NCBI GenBank assembly: GCA_903826575.1
Contig: CAIKEU010000068.1
Coordinates: 1 to 64,000, forward strand
DNA length: 64,000 nt
From: an uncultured bacterium
GTDB taxonomy: Bacteria > Actinomycetota > Actinomycetes > S36-B12 > CAIYMF01
Direction: 5' to 3'
Shown: piece after piece, positions 23,422-31,731 of the stretch
How the letters are laid out: the number at the start of each line of letters is the position of its first letter
Numbering within the stretch: the first letter of the stretch is position 1
Notes under the pieces: model-generated
What the model saw: the letters and a program-made list of their open reading frames with translations, nothing else
What the model was told of the DNA's origin: nothing
Databases searched by the model: none
Program-made: the position numbers and the translations under genes

Positions 23422-24317
23422 CGATCATTCCACCTGAAGAACTGGTCCCCAATGACGAACGGTTCGCATTTCTGACACTGGCCCGTGGTCGCCTGCGTGG
23501 TCAGAAATTGTTCGCTGCCGGGGCGATAGTCCTGCTCATCATCATTGTGATGGCACTCCTTGCGCCGTGGATCACGCCGTATCCGCAAGATGCGCAGGGT
23601 GGGGTAGATCCGGTCAACTCGCTGTTGGCGCCCAGCGCCCAGCATTGGTTCGGAACTGATCAAGTAGGGCGCGACGTCTACACGCGTGTGGTTTTCGGTG
23701 CGCGAACATCGCTGCTCATCGTCTTCAGTGTCCTGAGCCTGTCGGTGCTGATCGGAGTAACGCTCGGCGTCATTGCAGGGTATGCCGGTGGCTGGATCCG
23801 CGATGTTGTCATGCGGGTAACGGATGTTTTCCTCGCCTTTCCTGCACTCCTGCTGTCACTCGCGCTATGCATCGTTCTGCAGCCGGACCTGAAGACGGCA
23901 ATCTTGGCGATTACGGTGACCTGGTGGCCCTGGTACACGCGTTTGGCCGCCGGCGTCGCCGCGTCGATTTCGGGACGGGCCTACATGGATGCTGTTCGAG
24001 CGCTGGGTATTTCTCCTGCCCGCGCGGTATTCCGGCACGTGCTACCGAACTCGTTGACGCCGGTCATCGTCCAGCTCTCCCTTGATGCGGGTGGCATCAT
24101 TCTGACGGCGGCCGCGCTGTCATTCCTTGGGCTTGGTGCTCAGGAGCCCACGGCCGAGTGGGGGTTGATGGTCTCGCAAGGGCAAGACCTCTTCACCACG
24201 GCGTACTGGGTGGCACTTTTCCCGGGCTTGGCCATTCTCGTAGCGGCGTTCGCGTTCAACATGCTGGGTGAGGGTATGCGCACCGCACTGGATCCACGAC
24301 GGGGGTTCACCTCATGA
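23418..24317 (+). CDS. ABC transporter permease 2 (DppC/OppC-type)
   Basis: 299 aa. Cytosolic N-terminus, first span ~33-52 (AAGAIVLLIIIVMALLAPW), then WFGTDQVGRDVYTRVVFGAR, the DppC motif. The coupling helix is YMDAVRALGISPARAVFRHVLPN, and LSFLGLGAQEPTAEWGLM is characteristic of the family. ATGA overlaps on both sides give a 1:1 ratio with its partner permease and tie it to the ATPases. Confidence 0.85.
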   Translation: MTIIPPEELVPNDERFAFLTLARGRLRGQKLFAAGAIVLLIIIVMALLAPWITPYPQDAQGGVDPVNSLLAPSAQHWFGTDQVGRDVYTRVVFGARTSLLIVFSVLSLSVLIGVTLGVIAGYAGGWIRDVVMRVTDVFLAFPALLLSLALCIVLQPDLKTAILAITVTWWPWYTRLAAGVAASISGRAYMDAVRALGISPARAVFRHVLPNSLTPVIVQLSLDAGGIILTAAALSFLGLGAQEPTAEWGLMVSQGQDLFTTAYWVALFPGLAILVAAFAFNMLGEGMRTALDPRRGFTS

Positions 24318-25114
24318 CGGTAGATGGCGTTACGGTCACTAGTCCTTTGATCTCAGTGCGCGACATGCGGGTTACCTACGGCGATCGGCTCGTTTCGCAT
24401 GTGCCAGAGCTTGATGTCTATGAGGGGGAGTGTGTTGCACTTGTGGGCGAGAGCGGATCAGGTAAGACCTCCGCTCTGTTGGCAATTCTTGGCTTGGGTG
24501 ACTTCTCCGGTGCGACTGTTACCGGAACGGTTCTCATCAACGGTGTCAACGTCGTCGATGCGCCGCAGGCACAGCTACGCCGAGTCCATGGCACTGCGAT
24601 AACCCTTGTTTCTCAAAGCCCTCAGGCGGCACTCAACCCCACGATGCGGCTTGGTCGACTAGCCAAGTTATCTCTCAAACAACACGGTGTTCGTGGACAT
24701 GAAGCGAACGTCCGAATCGCAGATGCACTTGCTCGGGTCGTTCTTCCGGACGAGATATTGAAGCGCTACCCGCATGAGGTTTCCGGGGGGCAGGCTCAAC
24801 GTTTTTGCATAGCGCTGGCCGTGGCATTGCAGGTGCAGTGCATCGCGGCAGATGAACCCACCAGTGCGCTCGATGTGACTGTTCAAGCCGAGATTCTGCG
24901 ACTCCTCGATGAACTACGCAGAGAACGCAACATGGCGATGGTTCTGGTGTCGCATGATTTAGCCCTCGTCTCTACTCTTGCTGATCGTATCGTCGTGATG
25001 AAAGACGGTGCGGTTGTCGAGGTGGGTTCACGTGACGAGGTACTCCATTCGCCGAAGTCGGACTACACGCGCGAATTACTTGCCGCTGTGCCCGTGCTAG
25101 GAGTTACGTCGTGA
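24314..25114 (+). CDS. ABC transporter ATP-binding protein 1 (DppD-type)
   Basis: 266 aa. Walker A GESGSGKTS, Q-loop LVSQSPQAALNP, signature SGGQAQR, Walker B with CIAADEPTSALD, and switch His in VSHDLALV. The C-terminal extension of full-length DppD, including the Cys-rich oligopeptide motif, is missing (it ends LLAAVPVLG), while the partner ATPase has it. GTGA/ATGA overlaps with both neighbours. Confidence 0.85.
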   Translation: MTVDGVTVTSPLISVRDMRVTYGDRLVSHVPELDVYEGECVALVGESGSGKTSALLAILGLGDFSGATVTGTVLINGVNVVDAPQAQLRRVHGTAITLVSQSPQAALNPTMRLGRLAKLSLKQHGVRGHEANVRIADALARVVLPDEILKRYPHEVSGGQAQRFCIALAVALQVQCIAADEPTSALDVTVQAEILRLLDELRRERNMAMVLVSHDLALVSTLADRIVVMKDGAVVEVGSRDEVLHSPKSDYTRELLAAVPVLGVTS

Positions 25115-26082
25115 CCGCTGATCTCTTGCGAGCGGATGGGGTAACCCTTTCCTATGCCAAGCGTGCTGTTGTTCATGACGTTTCGCTGGAACTTCCTAAA
25201 GGTCCAACTGGGGTTGCGCTGGTTGGCGAGTCTGGCTCGGGGAAGACCACTGTGGCTCGCGCCTTGCTCGGGATGATCGAACCGACGTCGGGTCGTGTGA
25301 TGTTTGGTGAGATGGATGTTTCACAGTTCTCGCGATCAGAGCGCGCCGAGTATCGTCGAACGGTTCAACCCGTTTTTCAGGATGGAACTGAAGCATTAGA
25401 TCCACGCATGACTGTTGGTAAGGCACTCGCCGAGGCGCTTTCAGTGTCACCTGATGCTCATCTGCGGGGAGCGGCAAGGGCGAGCCGAGTTTCCGAACTG
25501 TTAGACGATGTCGGCCTCGACGGCGGAATTGTCGACCGGCTTCCGCATCAAATATCCGGTGGGCAGCGGCAGAGGGTGTGCATTGCTCGGGCACTGGCAG
25601 TTCGCCCAAAGGTCCTACTGCTGGACGAACCTACGAGCGCTCTCGATGTAACCGTGCAAGCGAAGATTCTTGACTTACTTCGTCGATTGCAGCACGAGCA
25701 TTCATTGACCTACCTGCTCATCACTCACAACTTGGCGATCGTTGAATCGCTTTGTTCGTACACGGCCGTCATGTTCGCAGGACGAGTGGTGGAGCAAGGA
25801 CCGACACGTGAGGTGTTGCTGTCACCGTCGCATCCGTACACCGCCTCGTTGATCGCAGCATTGCCCCGCATGGGTGGACAGATTCCGACTGCGGTTGGAC
25901 GCGCGGATGTCGGCTTCGCTGAGTCCGGTTGCAGTTTTCGGATGCGGTGTCCGATAGCCATTGACGCATGTTTAGCGTCGCCAGAGTTGGCCTCGATTGG
26001 TGGACGGCACGTCTCGTGTTTCCGTGCCAATGATGTAAATGGTGACCCCAGCATTGTGAACTCCAAGGAGGTGACGCCATGA
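25111..26082 (+). CDS. ABC transporter ATP-binding protein 2 (DppF-type)
   Basis: 323 aa. Walker A GESGSGKTT, Q-loop PVFQDGTEALDPR, signature SGGQRQR, Walker B VLLLDEPTSALD, and His in ITHNLAIV. The C-terminal oligopeptide-transporter extension is complete with Cys residues (SGCSFRMRCPIAIDAC, HVSCF) that bind an iron-sulfur cluster in some DppD/DppF proteins. Pairs with the preceding ATPase to power the importer. Overlaps the next start by four bases (ATGA). Confidence 0.85.
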   Translation: MTADLLRADGVTLSYAKRAVVHDVSLELPKGPTGVALVGESGSGKTTVARALLGMIEPTSGRVMFGEMDVSQFSRSERAEYRRTVQPVFQDGTEALDPRMTVGKALAEALSVSPDAHLRGAARASRVSELLDDVGLDGGIVDRLPHQISGGQRQRVCIARALAVRPKVLLLDEPTSALDVTVQAKILDLLRRLQHEHSLTYLLITHNLAIVESLCSYTAVMFAGRVVEQGPTREVLLSPSHPYTASLIAALPRMGGQIPTAVGRADVGFAESGCSFRMRCPIAIDACLASPELASIGGRHVSCFRANDVNGDPSIVNSKEVTP

Positions 26083-28109
26083 CGGTGGTGATCGGTGTGG
26101 ATATCGGCGGAACGTTCACTGATTTGGTTATGAGAGATCAAGTCGATGGTCAGGTCACAGTTGGCAAAGTCCCGACGACGCCGCACGATCCTGAAGTTGG
26201 AGTCCTCAACGCGGTAGATGCCGTTTTGACGCCGGCGCAGATTTCACGGTGTTCTCATTTCCTTCATGGAACGACGGTCGGTCTCAATGCCCTGATCGAA
26301 CGACGTGGGGCCACGGTGGGCTTGATAACGACTGCAGGATTTCGTGATGTGCTTGAGATCGGTCGAGGCGATCGTCCGGATCCGTATGATCTACGGCCTC
26401 GGCCGAAGGATCCGCTTGTTCCCCGTCGTCGTCGCGTGGAGGTCGATGAACGAATCGGGTCGCGTGGTGAGGTCATCAGCCCGCTGGAATTATCGGCGAT
26501 TGCGTCGATCGTTGAGCGATTCGATGCTGAGTCGGTCGACGCAATTGCGGTTGTCCTGATCAATAGTTACACCAACCCTGATCACGAGATGCAGATCGAA
26601 ACAGAGCTGCGGCGTTGCGGATATCAGGGGGATATCAGCCTTTCCTACCGGGTGAGCGGTGAGTATCGGGAGTACGAACGAACGACGACGACTGTGATTG
26701 ATGCATTTGTTCGTCACCGCATGGGCCCGTATCTGCGTCGTCTCCGAGATGGTCTAGCGCAGCGCGGCTTCGTCGGCGAACTTTTGATCACCCGCTCGGG
26801 TGGCGGAGCTCTGACTGTTGAAGAAGCTTTGCAGCGACCGTTCGAGACGATCCTTTCCGGGCCTGTTGCGGGTGCCGCCGCCACAGCGAGGTTGGCGCAG
26901 GCTATGTCGCTTCCGTTGGCTATCCCGGCGGATGTGGGTGGAACAAGTTTCGATACTGCTGCAATCGTCGACGGTCGTCTTCCACTCAACTTCGAAGGTG
27001 ATGTGGAAGGTCTTCCGCTGCAATGTCCGTGGGTCGATGTTCGTTCAATTGGCGCTGGTGGGGGATCGCTTGCCTACGTCGATGAAGGCGGCCTATTGCG
27101 CGTTGGACCGCGCAGCGCTGGCGCTGTTCCCGGGCCAGCGTGTTATCAGCGTGGCGGTACTCAGGCCACGGTCACCGATGCGGCCCTGGCGCTCGGGATG
27201 CTGGCATCGGGTGAGTTGAGTGGCGGAGTTGGATTGAATCTGGCTGCCGCCCATCAGGTACTAGACATCCTCGTAGATACCAGCGGATTAACTGATCGTG
27301 TCGCGGTCGCGCAGGGAATTATGCGGATCGCAGCGTCTCATATGGCTGAAGCGGTCAGAGGAATAACAGTTGAGAAGGGGGTTGATTTACGCACGGCGGC
27401 GTTGGTTGCATTCGGCGGTGCCGGACCACTTTTCGCGAGTCTGTTGGCGCTGGAGATGGACGTTGACACGGTCATCATTCCGTCAAATGCAGGTAACTTC
27501 TCAGCGGTCGGGTTGATGCAGTCCGACGTCTCGCGCAGCGCTGCCCGAACGCTGTTACGACCGCTGGTGCCGGAAACGTTGGTTGAAGTTGTCGCTGTCG
27601 CGACGGATTTGGGTTTGAGTTTTGGTGCCGCGACGCACGCCGACTCGTACGAGCTCTTGCTCGATCTGCGTTATCGCGGTCAAGAACACTCGTTGACGGT
27701 CGCGTTCCCGTGGAGTCTTGGTGCAGATGCCTCCTCTCTCAGTGTCATCGAGTCACAGTTTGAGGCCGAGTACCACGCTGCGTACGGCCTGAATCTGCCT
27801 GAGTCAGTGGAGTTGGTGAACGTGCGAGTCCAGCGTCACACCCGACTCAGCGTCTCGCGGGACGCAGTACGCGCACCGTCATGGACAGGTGCGGCCGGCT
27901 TGACTGACAGATCTGTCTGGTCGTTCACGCGCGCAGAGTGGACGATGACTCCGGTGATCGAACGCACGAGTGTTCCCGTGACGGGAATGCCAGGACCCGT
28001 CCTCATTGTCGAGCAGACCGCGACCACGGTTGTTGATTCTGGATTCAGCGTTCGTCCAGGTGAGCAAGAATCACTTGTCGTTACTAGGAATCGAGGCGCT
28101 CGCGCATGA
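26079..28109 (+). CDS. hyuA: Hydantoinase/oxoprolinase subunit A, full-length
   Basis: 676 aa, full length for HyuA. VIGVDIGGTFTDLVMRD (phosphate loop), FLHGTTVGLNALIERRGA, VSGEYREYERTTTTVIDAF, SGPVAGAAATARLA, IPADVGGTSFDTA (second nucleotide motif), GAVPGPACY, and VAFGGAGPLFA are all characteristic. Known relatives hydrolyse N-methylhydantoin, 5-oxoproline or other cyclic amides with ATP, forming a complex with HyuB. HyuB is encoded next with a 4-base overlap (ATGA). The operon thus holds two different A-type proteins: this one pairs with HyuB, and the one at 19150 with DUF917. Confidence 0.9.
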   Translation: MTVVIGVDIGGTFTDLVMRDQVDGQVTVGKVPTTPHDPEVGVLNAVDAVLTPAQISRCSHFLHGTTVGLNALIERRGATVGLITTAGFRDVLEIGRGDRPDPYDLRPRPKDPLVPRRRRVEVDERIGSRGEVISPLELSAIASIVERFDAESVDAIAVVLINSYTNPDHEMQIETELRRCGYQGDISLSYRVSGEYREYERTTTTVIDAFVRHRMGPYLRRLRDGLAQRGFVGELLITRSGGGALTVEEALQRPFETILSGPVAGAAATARLAQAMSLPLAIPADVGGTSFDTAAIVDGRLPLNFEGDVEGLPLQCPWVDVRSIGAGGGSLAYVDEGGLLRVGPRSAGAVPGPACYQRGGTQATVTDAALALGMLASGELSGGVGLNLAAAHQVLDILVDTSGLTDRVAVAQGIMRIAASHMAEAVRGITVEKGVDLRTAALVAFGGAGPLFASLLALEMDVDTVIIPSNAGNFSAVGLMQSDVSRSAARTLLRPLVPETLVEVVAVATDLGLSFGAATHADSYELLLDLRYRGQEHSLTVAFPWSLGADASSLSVIESQFEAEYHAAYGLNLPESVELVNVRVQRHTRLSVSRDAVRAPSWTGAAGLTDRSVWSFTRAEWTMTPVIERTSVPVTGMPGPVLIVEQTATTVVDSGFSVRPGEQESLVVTRNRGARA

Positions 28110-29842
28110 CGATACTGTCGTGGATGAATCCCGCTGAGGCGGTCGTTAGCTCGTCATCGAAATCGGTCAGCACAGGGATGGGCGATGCTGCTGATCCGAT
28201 TACCACGGAAATTATCCGTCAAGGTTTGAATGCTGCTGCCGAGCACATGAAACGAACCGTCATCCGCACCGCATTCTCACCGATCATCTACGAAGCACTC
28301 GATTTCGCGGTTGCGTTGTATGACGCTGATATGTCGATGCTTGCCCAGGCTCCAACCCTGCCGTCTTTCATGGGGACTCTCGGGTTCTGTGTTGAGGCGG
28401 CAGTGACAGCGGTAGGCGGGCCGCAGGTGTTAGGACCGGGAGATGTTGTGCTCTACAACGACCCTTTTGGAACGGGTACGCACCCACAGGATGCTGCCAT
28501 GATCGTGCCAATTTTCGCGCTGGACACACTTGTTGGATACGCGGTGATCAAGGCGCACTGGCTCGATATTGGCGGTAAGGATCCGTACTGCACGGACACG
28601 GTAGACGTGTTCCAAGAGGGCACGATCTTTCCTGGCGTGAAGTTGTACGAAGGGGACGAGCTCGTCGATTCGATCTATCGAATGGTTCTGGCAAATTCGC
28701 GTATCCCTGACGCGGTCATCGGGGATATCAACGCGATGGTTGCGGGTGCTCGCTCCGGTGGTGCAGCCCTTAGCCGGATCGTTGAAAGGTATGGCCTCGA
28801 CGTATTTCGCCAGTGTGTCGCGAGAATCTACGATCACGGTGAAGCGATGGTGAGGCACTGGTTCGAACAGTTGCCTGACGGCGAGTACTCAGCAAGCAGT
28901 GTCATTGATGGTGATGGCGTGATTGGCACGCCTATTCCATTCGAGGTAGTTGTACGGGTACATGGTTCATCGGTGACGGTCGATTACACCGGTGCACCTG
29001 ATCAGACGGTCGGGCCAATCAACTCGCCGCTGCCGTCCACCGTGGCAGTCAGTCGTCTAGCGGTCGCATATCTTGTGGGCAACGAAGCGCCTAACGAGGG
29101 TCACTTCAGGGCACTGGAAGTGCTTACGCGCCCAGGTTCGATATTTCATCCCGTGCGACCGGCACCGTCGTTCATGTATGGGGTGCCGTCGGACCATGCG
29201 ATTGAGTTGATTATTAACGCTTTGGCCGCAGCGCTTCCCGATCTGGTGCCTGCATCAAGTGGCGGCGATATTTGCGCGCTGGTCTGGTGGGGGAGCAGGG
29301 AAGCCAACGGGGAGCCGTGGGCCGATGGGGCACCACACCCGGTTGGGCTTGGGGCAAGTCCGCAGGGCGACGGAGCGAGCACCATGATGTTTCATTCCGA
29401 ATCGGCCACCCGATTCACGCCTGCGGAAATATGGGAAGCCCGAAATCCGTGGGTCATCGAACAATGCGCCCTCGCGCAGGACTCTGGTGGGGTCGGTCAG
29501 TATCGCGGCGGTCTTGGATTGAATCTCTCGTTCCGAGTGGTTGAAGACTGTTACATCACGGTCGCGATCGCTAGGACGAAGCTTCGTCCTTGGGGCCTCG
29601 AAGGTGGTGGTGAGGGAAGACCGAATGCGTTAGAGATCGAGTATCCAGATGGCCGTGTTGAATCCCATTCACTCTCGACGCGAGTTGCGTTGCCGAAGGG
29701 CACCTTGGTGCATTTGCGCTCGGGAAGCGGAGGCGGACATGGCAGCGCTGCACAAAGAGAAATCTCCTCGGTGAGAAACGATCTCACCGAGGAGTACATT
29801 TCCCTCGAACATGTCCGCGTGCATTACCCACACGCCATGTAG
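28106..29842 (+). CDS. hyuB: Hydantoinase/oxoprolinase subunit B
   Basis: 578 aa. Core motifs: DPITTEIIRQGLNAAAEHMKRTVIRTAFSPII, SMLAQAPTLPSFMGTLG, VLYNDPFGTGTHPQDA, HWLDIGGKDPY, NINSPL-like GPINSPLPSTVA, and GGLGLNLSFRV. Full length for the family. Acts as a complex with HyuA in the cytosol. The first ~28 residues (Ser-rich, before GDAADPI) are an extension of unknown role, so a start at the ATG preceding GDAAD, in MGDAADPIT, is also possible. Last gene of the operon. Its final codons contain a 13-bp hairpin at 29764-29794. Confidence 0.9.
   Translation: MTILSWMNPAEAVVSSSSKSVSTGMGDAADPITTEIIRQGLNAAAEHMKRTVIRTAFSPIIYEALDFAVALYDADMSMLAQAPTLPSFMGTLGFCVEAAVTAVGGPQVLGPGDVVLYNDPFGTGTHPQDAAMIVPIFALDTLVGYAVIKAHWLDIGGKDPYCTDTVDVFQEGTIFPGVKLYEGDELVDSIYRMVLANSRIPDAVIGDINAMVAGARSGGAALSRIVERYGLDVFRQCVARIYDHGEAMVRHWFEQLPDGEYSASSVIDGDGVIGTPIPFEVVVRVHGSSVTVDYTGAPDQTVGPINSPLPSTVAVSRLAVAYLVGNEAPNEGHFRALEVLTRPGSIFHPVRPAPSFMYGVPSDHAIELIINALAAALPDLVPASSGGDICALVWWGSREANGEPWADGAPHPVGLGASPQGDGASTMMFHSESATRFTPAEIWEARNPWVIEQCALAQDSGGVGQYRGGLGLNLSFRVVEDCYITVAIARTKLRPWGLEGGGEGRPNALEIEYPDGRVESHSLSTRVALPKGTLVHLRSGSGGGHGSAAQREISSVRNDLTEEYISLEHVRVHYPHAM
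29764..29794 (+). terminator. Perfect hairpin inside the 3' end of hyuB
   Basis: CTCCTCGGTGAGA and TCTCACCGAGGAG (13 bp, perfect) flank a 5-nt loop about 50 bases before the stop codon. No T-run. It may serve as an overlapping terminator or 3' protector for the long operon; no other terminator is visible in the 42 bases between the stop and the next convergent gene. Confidence 0.4.
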
Positions 29843-29884
29843 TCGGAATGGTTTCGCCGAGGAGTCAGCGAAGTTCGGTGGCTG

Positions 29885-30154
29885 TTAGGCAGCCTTAGCA
29901 AGCGTGCGCACTGCTTCGGTCTCGGCACTCTGCTCCACGCTAGGGGTCGTGAAGTGAGTGGCATGTGGCGACCCAAAGGCGCCGGCGACCAATCCGCGTA
30001 CGACGTCCAGGCCGGCGGGCAGAATGGCCCACGCTAAGGCAGCGCCGATCGTGATGTGGAATGTGGGAGCGGCGACAGCGAGCATGGCAAAGGCCAGGAC
30101 GTACGTGGTGAGCGCGCGCTCGACTAGCTCGATGATGTAGGCACGTGTGAACAC
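29885..30154 (-). CDS. Small two-span membrane protein, r1t-holin-like
   Basis: 89 aa from GTG 30154 (TAGGAGAC upstream on the minus strand). FTRAYIIELVERALTTYVLAFAM is an amphipathic/TM first segment, a second span covers IGAALAWAILPAGLDVVRGLVAG, and the tail is short and polar (SVEQSAETEAVRTLAKAA). The layout, with W/F-x-A-x-E-R-A-x-x-T-x-x-x near the start and a Gly/Ala-rich second span, resembles r1t-type phage holins of actinophages. No endolysin or phage gene is adjacent, so it is an orphan. An upstream in-frame ATG (30202) lacks a ribosome binding site. Function as a holin is not shown. Confidence 0.55.
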   Translation of the reverse strand: MFTRAYIIELVERALTTYVLAFAMLAVAAPTFHITIGAALAWAILPAGLDVVRGLVAGAFGSPHATHFTTPSVEQSAETEAVRTLAKAA

Positions 30155-30179
30155 AGTGTCTCCTATGGTGTTTGTTGGA

Positions 30180-30195
30180 TAACCCTTCAGGGTTA
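30180..30195 (-). promoter_or_regulatory. Short inverted repeat upstream of the holin-like gene
   Basis: TAACCC TTCA GGGTTA, 6-bp arms, 26 bases before the GTG start on the minus strand. Operator or leader hairpin; low certainty. Confidence 0.25.
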
Positions 30196-30372
30196 GGTCC
30201 ACTTACCCAGTCGCGGATAAGTTGAGTATCGGCAGCAGATTAAGTTCGCAATAGAACCTGCCGCTAATATCACTCGTTTGGGTGCATGGAAATCACGCTA
30301 ATTCGTCAAGATGTGCAAGACATTTGCTGCCCTGCGCCTGTGATTATGTAGCGGCTGAGAGTTGTTCTCGGA

Positions 30373-31632
30373 TTAGTTGTGTGGTCCAGTTAGGCGGTTG
30401 TCCGCCCAGCCGTGGAAAGCTGCGAGTGGCTCGTTGACGCGGACTTCTTGATAGATCGCATTAGGAACGAACCTGTTACCGCGAACTGAATAGCCGGTTT
30501 GGTGATACTGGCCATTGTTGCCATCCACGATGCGCAACGTGATGCCACCACCGCCGAGCAGATTGTCTGTCACTGTTACCGGGCCGGTTCCTGATGGGCC
30601 GAGATCTGGTGAAAACATCAACGCTGCATTGTCGGACTTGGATGTGCCCATCAAGATCGTATTGTGACGAACGGTGAGGTTGCGAACGCCCGTCTGCATC
30701 TGGCCACCATCGGCATGTGATCCCGGAGCCAGCGCGAAGTCATGGACGAAGGAGTCAATGAGTGCGCAGTTACTTCCAAGTTTCACGCCGTCGGAACGTT
30801 GGCCGTGGATGTTGACTCGAAACGCTGCCCAACTGTTGCCAGCGATTGCGGCTTCTTGCTGGCCGTAGAATTCACAGTCTTCGATCCGGGCACTCCCGCC
30901 CTGGTAAACCAAGACTCCGTATGGATCCTTGTTGCTATGAACCCGGCAATTACGAATGACGACGCCGCGCGCTGTCACATTGATAGTTCCCGTCACATCA
31001 ACTGAGTCGATGATCTGGCCAGGCGTATCAGCTTGGATGGTGCCAACTTTGCGCAGCACTGTGCCCGCAGGCACCCCCGTGGTGGCATCAGACGGCCACG
31101 ACGCCGTGTCCGTGACGTTGATCGTGGCGCCCGAAGCTGAGGTTGTCACCCGTGCCGGCATCACCGGAACGGACGCCGCCGGTGCTGGCCGTGATCGCCG
31201 AACGGCGCGCTTGTGGGCGGCGGCAGCAGCAGCCTTCTTACGCGCTTGGCTTGCGCGGCGTTGAGCACTAGTTGACGCCACCGAAGGGCGCTTGTGAGCA
31301 ATCGCGCGCGGCTTGGCTGCGACCTTCTTGCGGGGAAGTGCCGTTTTAGTCACCGTTGCGACCTGTGATGGCGAGGAACTCAAACCAGGTAGATCCACCA
31401 TCGCCCCGTTATTGGACGTTGTCATCACGGACGACAGAACGGATGCGACGATCGATCCGGTCGTGTTAGCCGAGTTCGCAACCGTTGGTGGGTGGCACTC
31501 GGGTTCGTCTCCGGTTATGCATGCGTACGATGCGGCGACCGGAGTTGAAATGCGCGACGCGGACCACGCATGCACACCAAACACTAAAGCTATGGCGGTC
31601 ATGACTGCGATTACGCGACTAATTTTCCCCAC
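30373..31632 (-). CDS. Secreted right-handed beta-helix protein, third copy type
   Basis: 419 aa. Signal peptide ~1-34 (MGKISRVIAVMTAIALVFGV, cleavage near PVAAS). Residues ~85-165 are a basic, Ala/Lys/Arg-rich low-complexity linker (KKVAAKPRAIAHKR, ARKKAAAAAAHKRAVRRSR). Residues ~170-419 form a beta-helix with parallel-strand repeats (VTARGVVIRNCRVHS, GGSARIEDCEFYG, VRNLTVRHNTILM). Related in fold, and weakly in sequence, to the two proteins at 1311 and 3003, but with a different N-terminal half and no DUF4082. The basic linker may bind anionic wall polymer (inference). No active-site signature recognised. Confidence 0.75.
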   Translation of the reverse strand: MGKISRVIAVMTAIALVFGVHAWSASRISTPVAASYACITGDEPECHPPTVANSANTTGSIVASVLSSVMTTSNNGAMVDLPGLSSSPSQVATVTKTALPRKKVAAKPRAIAHKRPSVASTSAQRRASQARKKAAAAAAHKRAVRRSRPAPAASVPVMPARVTTSASGATINVTDTASWPSDATTGVPAGTVLRKVGTIQADTPGQIIDSVDVTGTINVTARGVVIRNCRVHSNKDPYGVLVYQGGSARIEDCEFYGQQEAAIAGNSWAAFRVNIHGQRSDGVKLGSNCALIDSFVHDFALAPGSHADGGQMQTGVRNLTVRHNTILMGTSKSDNAALMFSPDLGPSGTGPVTVTDNLLGGGGITLRIVDGNNGQYHQTGYSVRGNRFVPNAIYQEVRVNEPLAAFHGWADNRLTGPHN

Positions 31633-31658
31633 TGCTTTAACCTAGCCGACCTTTTGTG

Positions 31659-31672
31659 ATTGACCAGTCAAT
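31659..31672. promoter_or_regulatory. Palindrome upstream of the beta-helix gene
   Basis: ATTGAC CA GTCAAT, 6-bp arms with a 2-nt centre, 27 bases ahead of the minus-strand ATG at 31632. Size and place fit an operator; on the minus strand TTGACT also resembles a -35 box. Confidence 0.35.
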
Positions 31673-31731
31673 GAGGCGATGCAGACCTAAAATTGCATTA
31701 CTTCTTGGACGTTTAGGGGATGACTTTTCAG

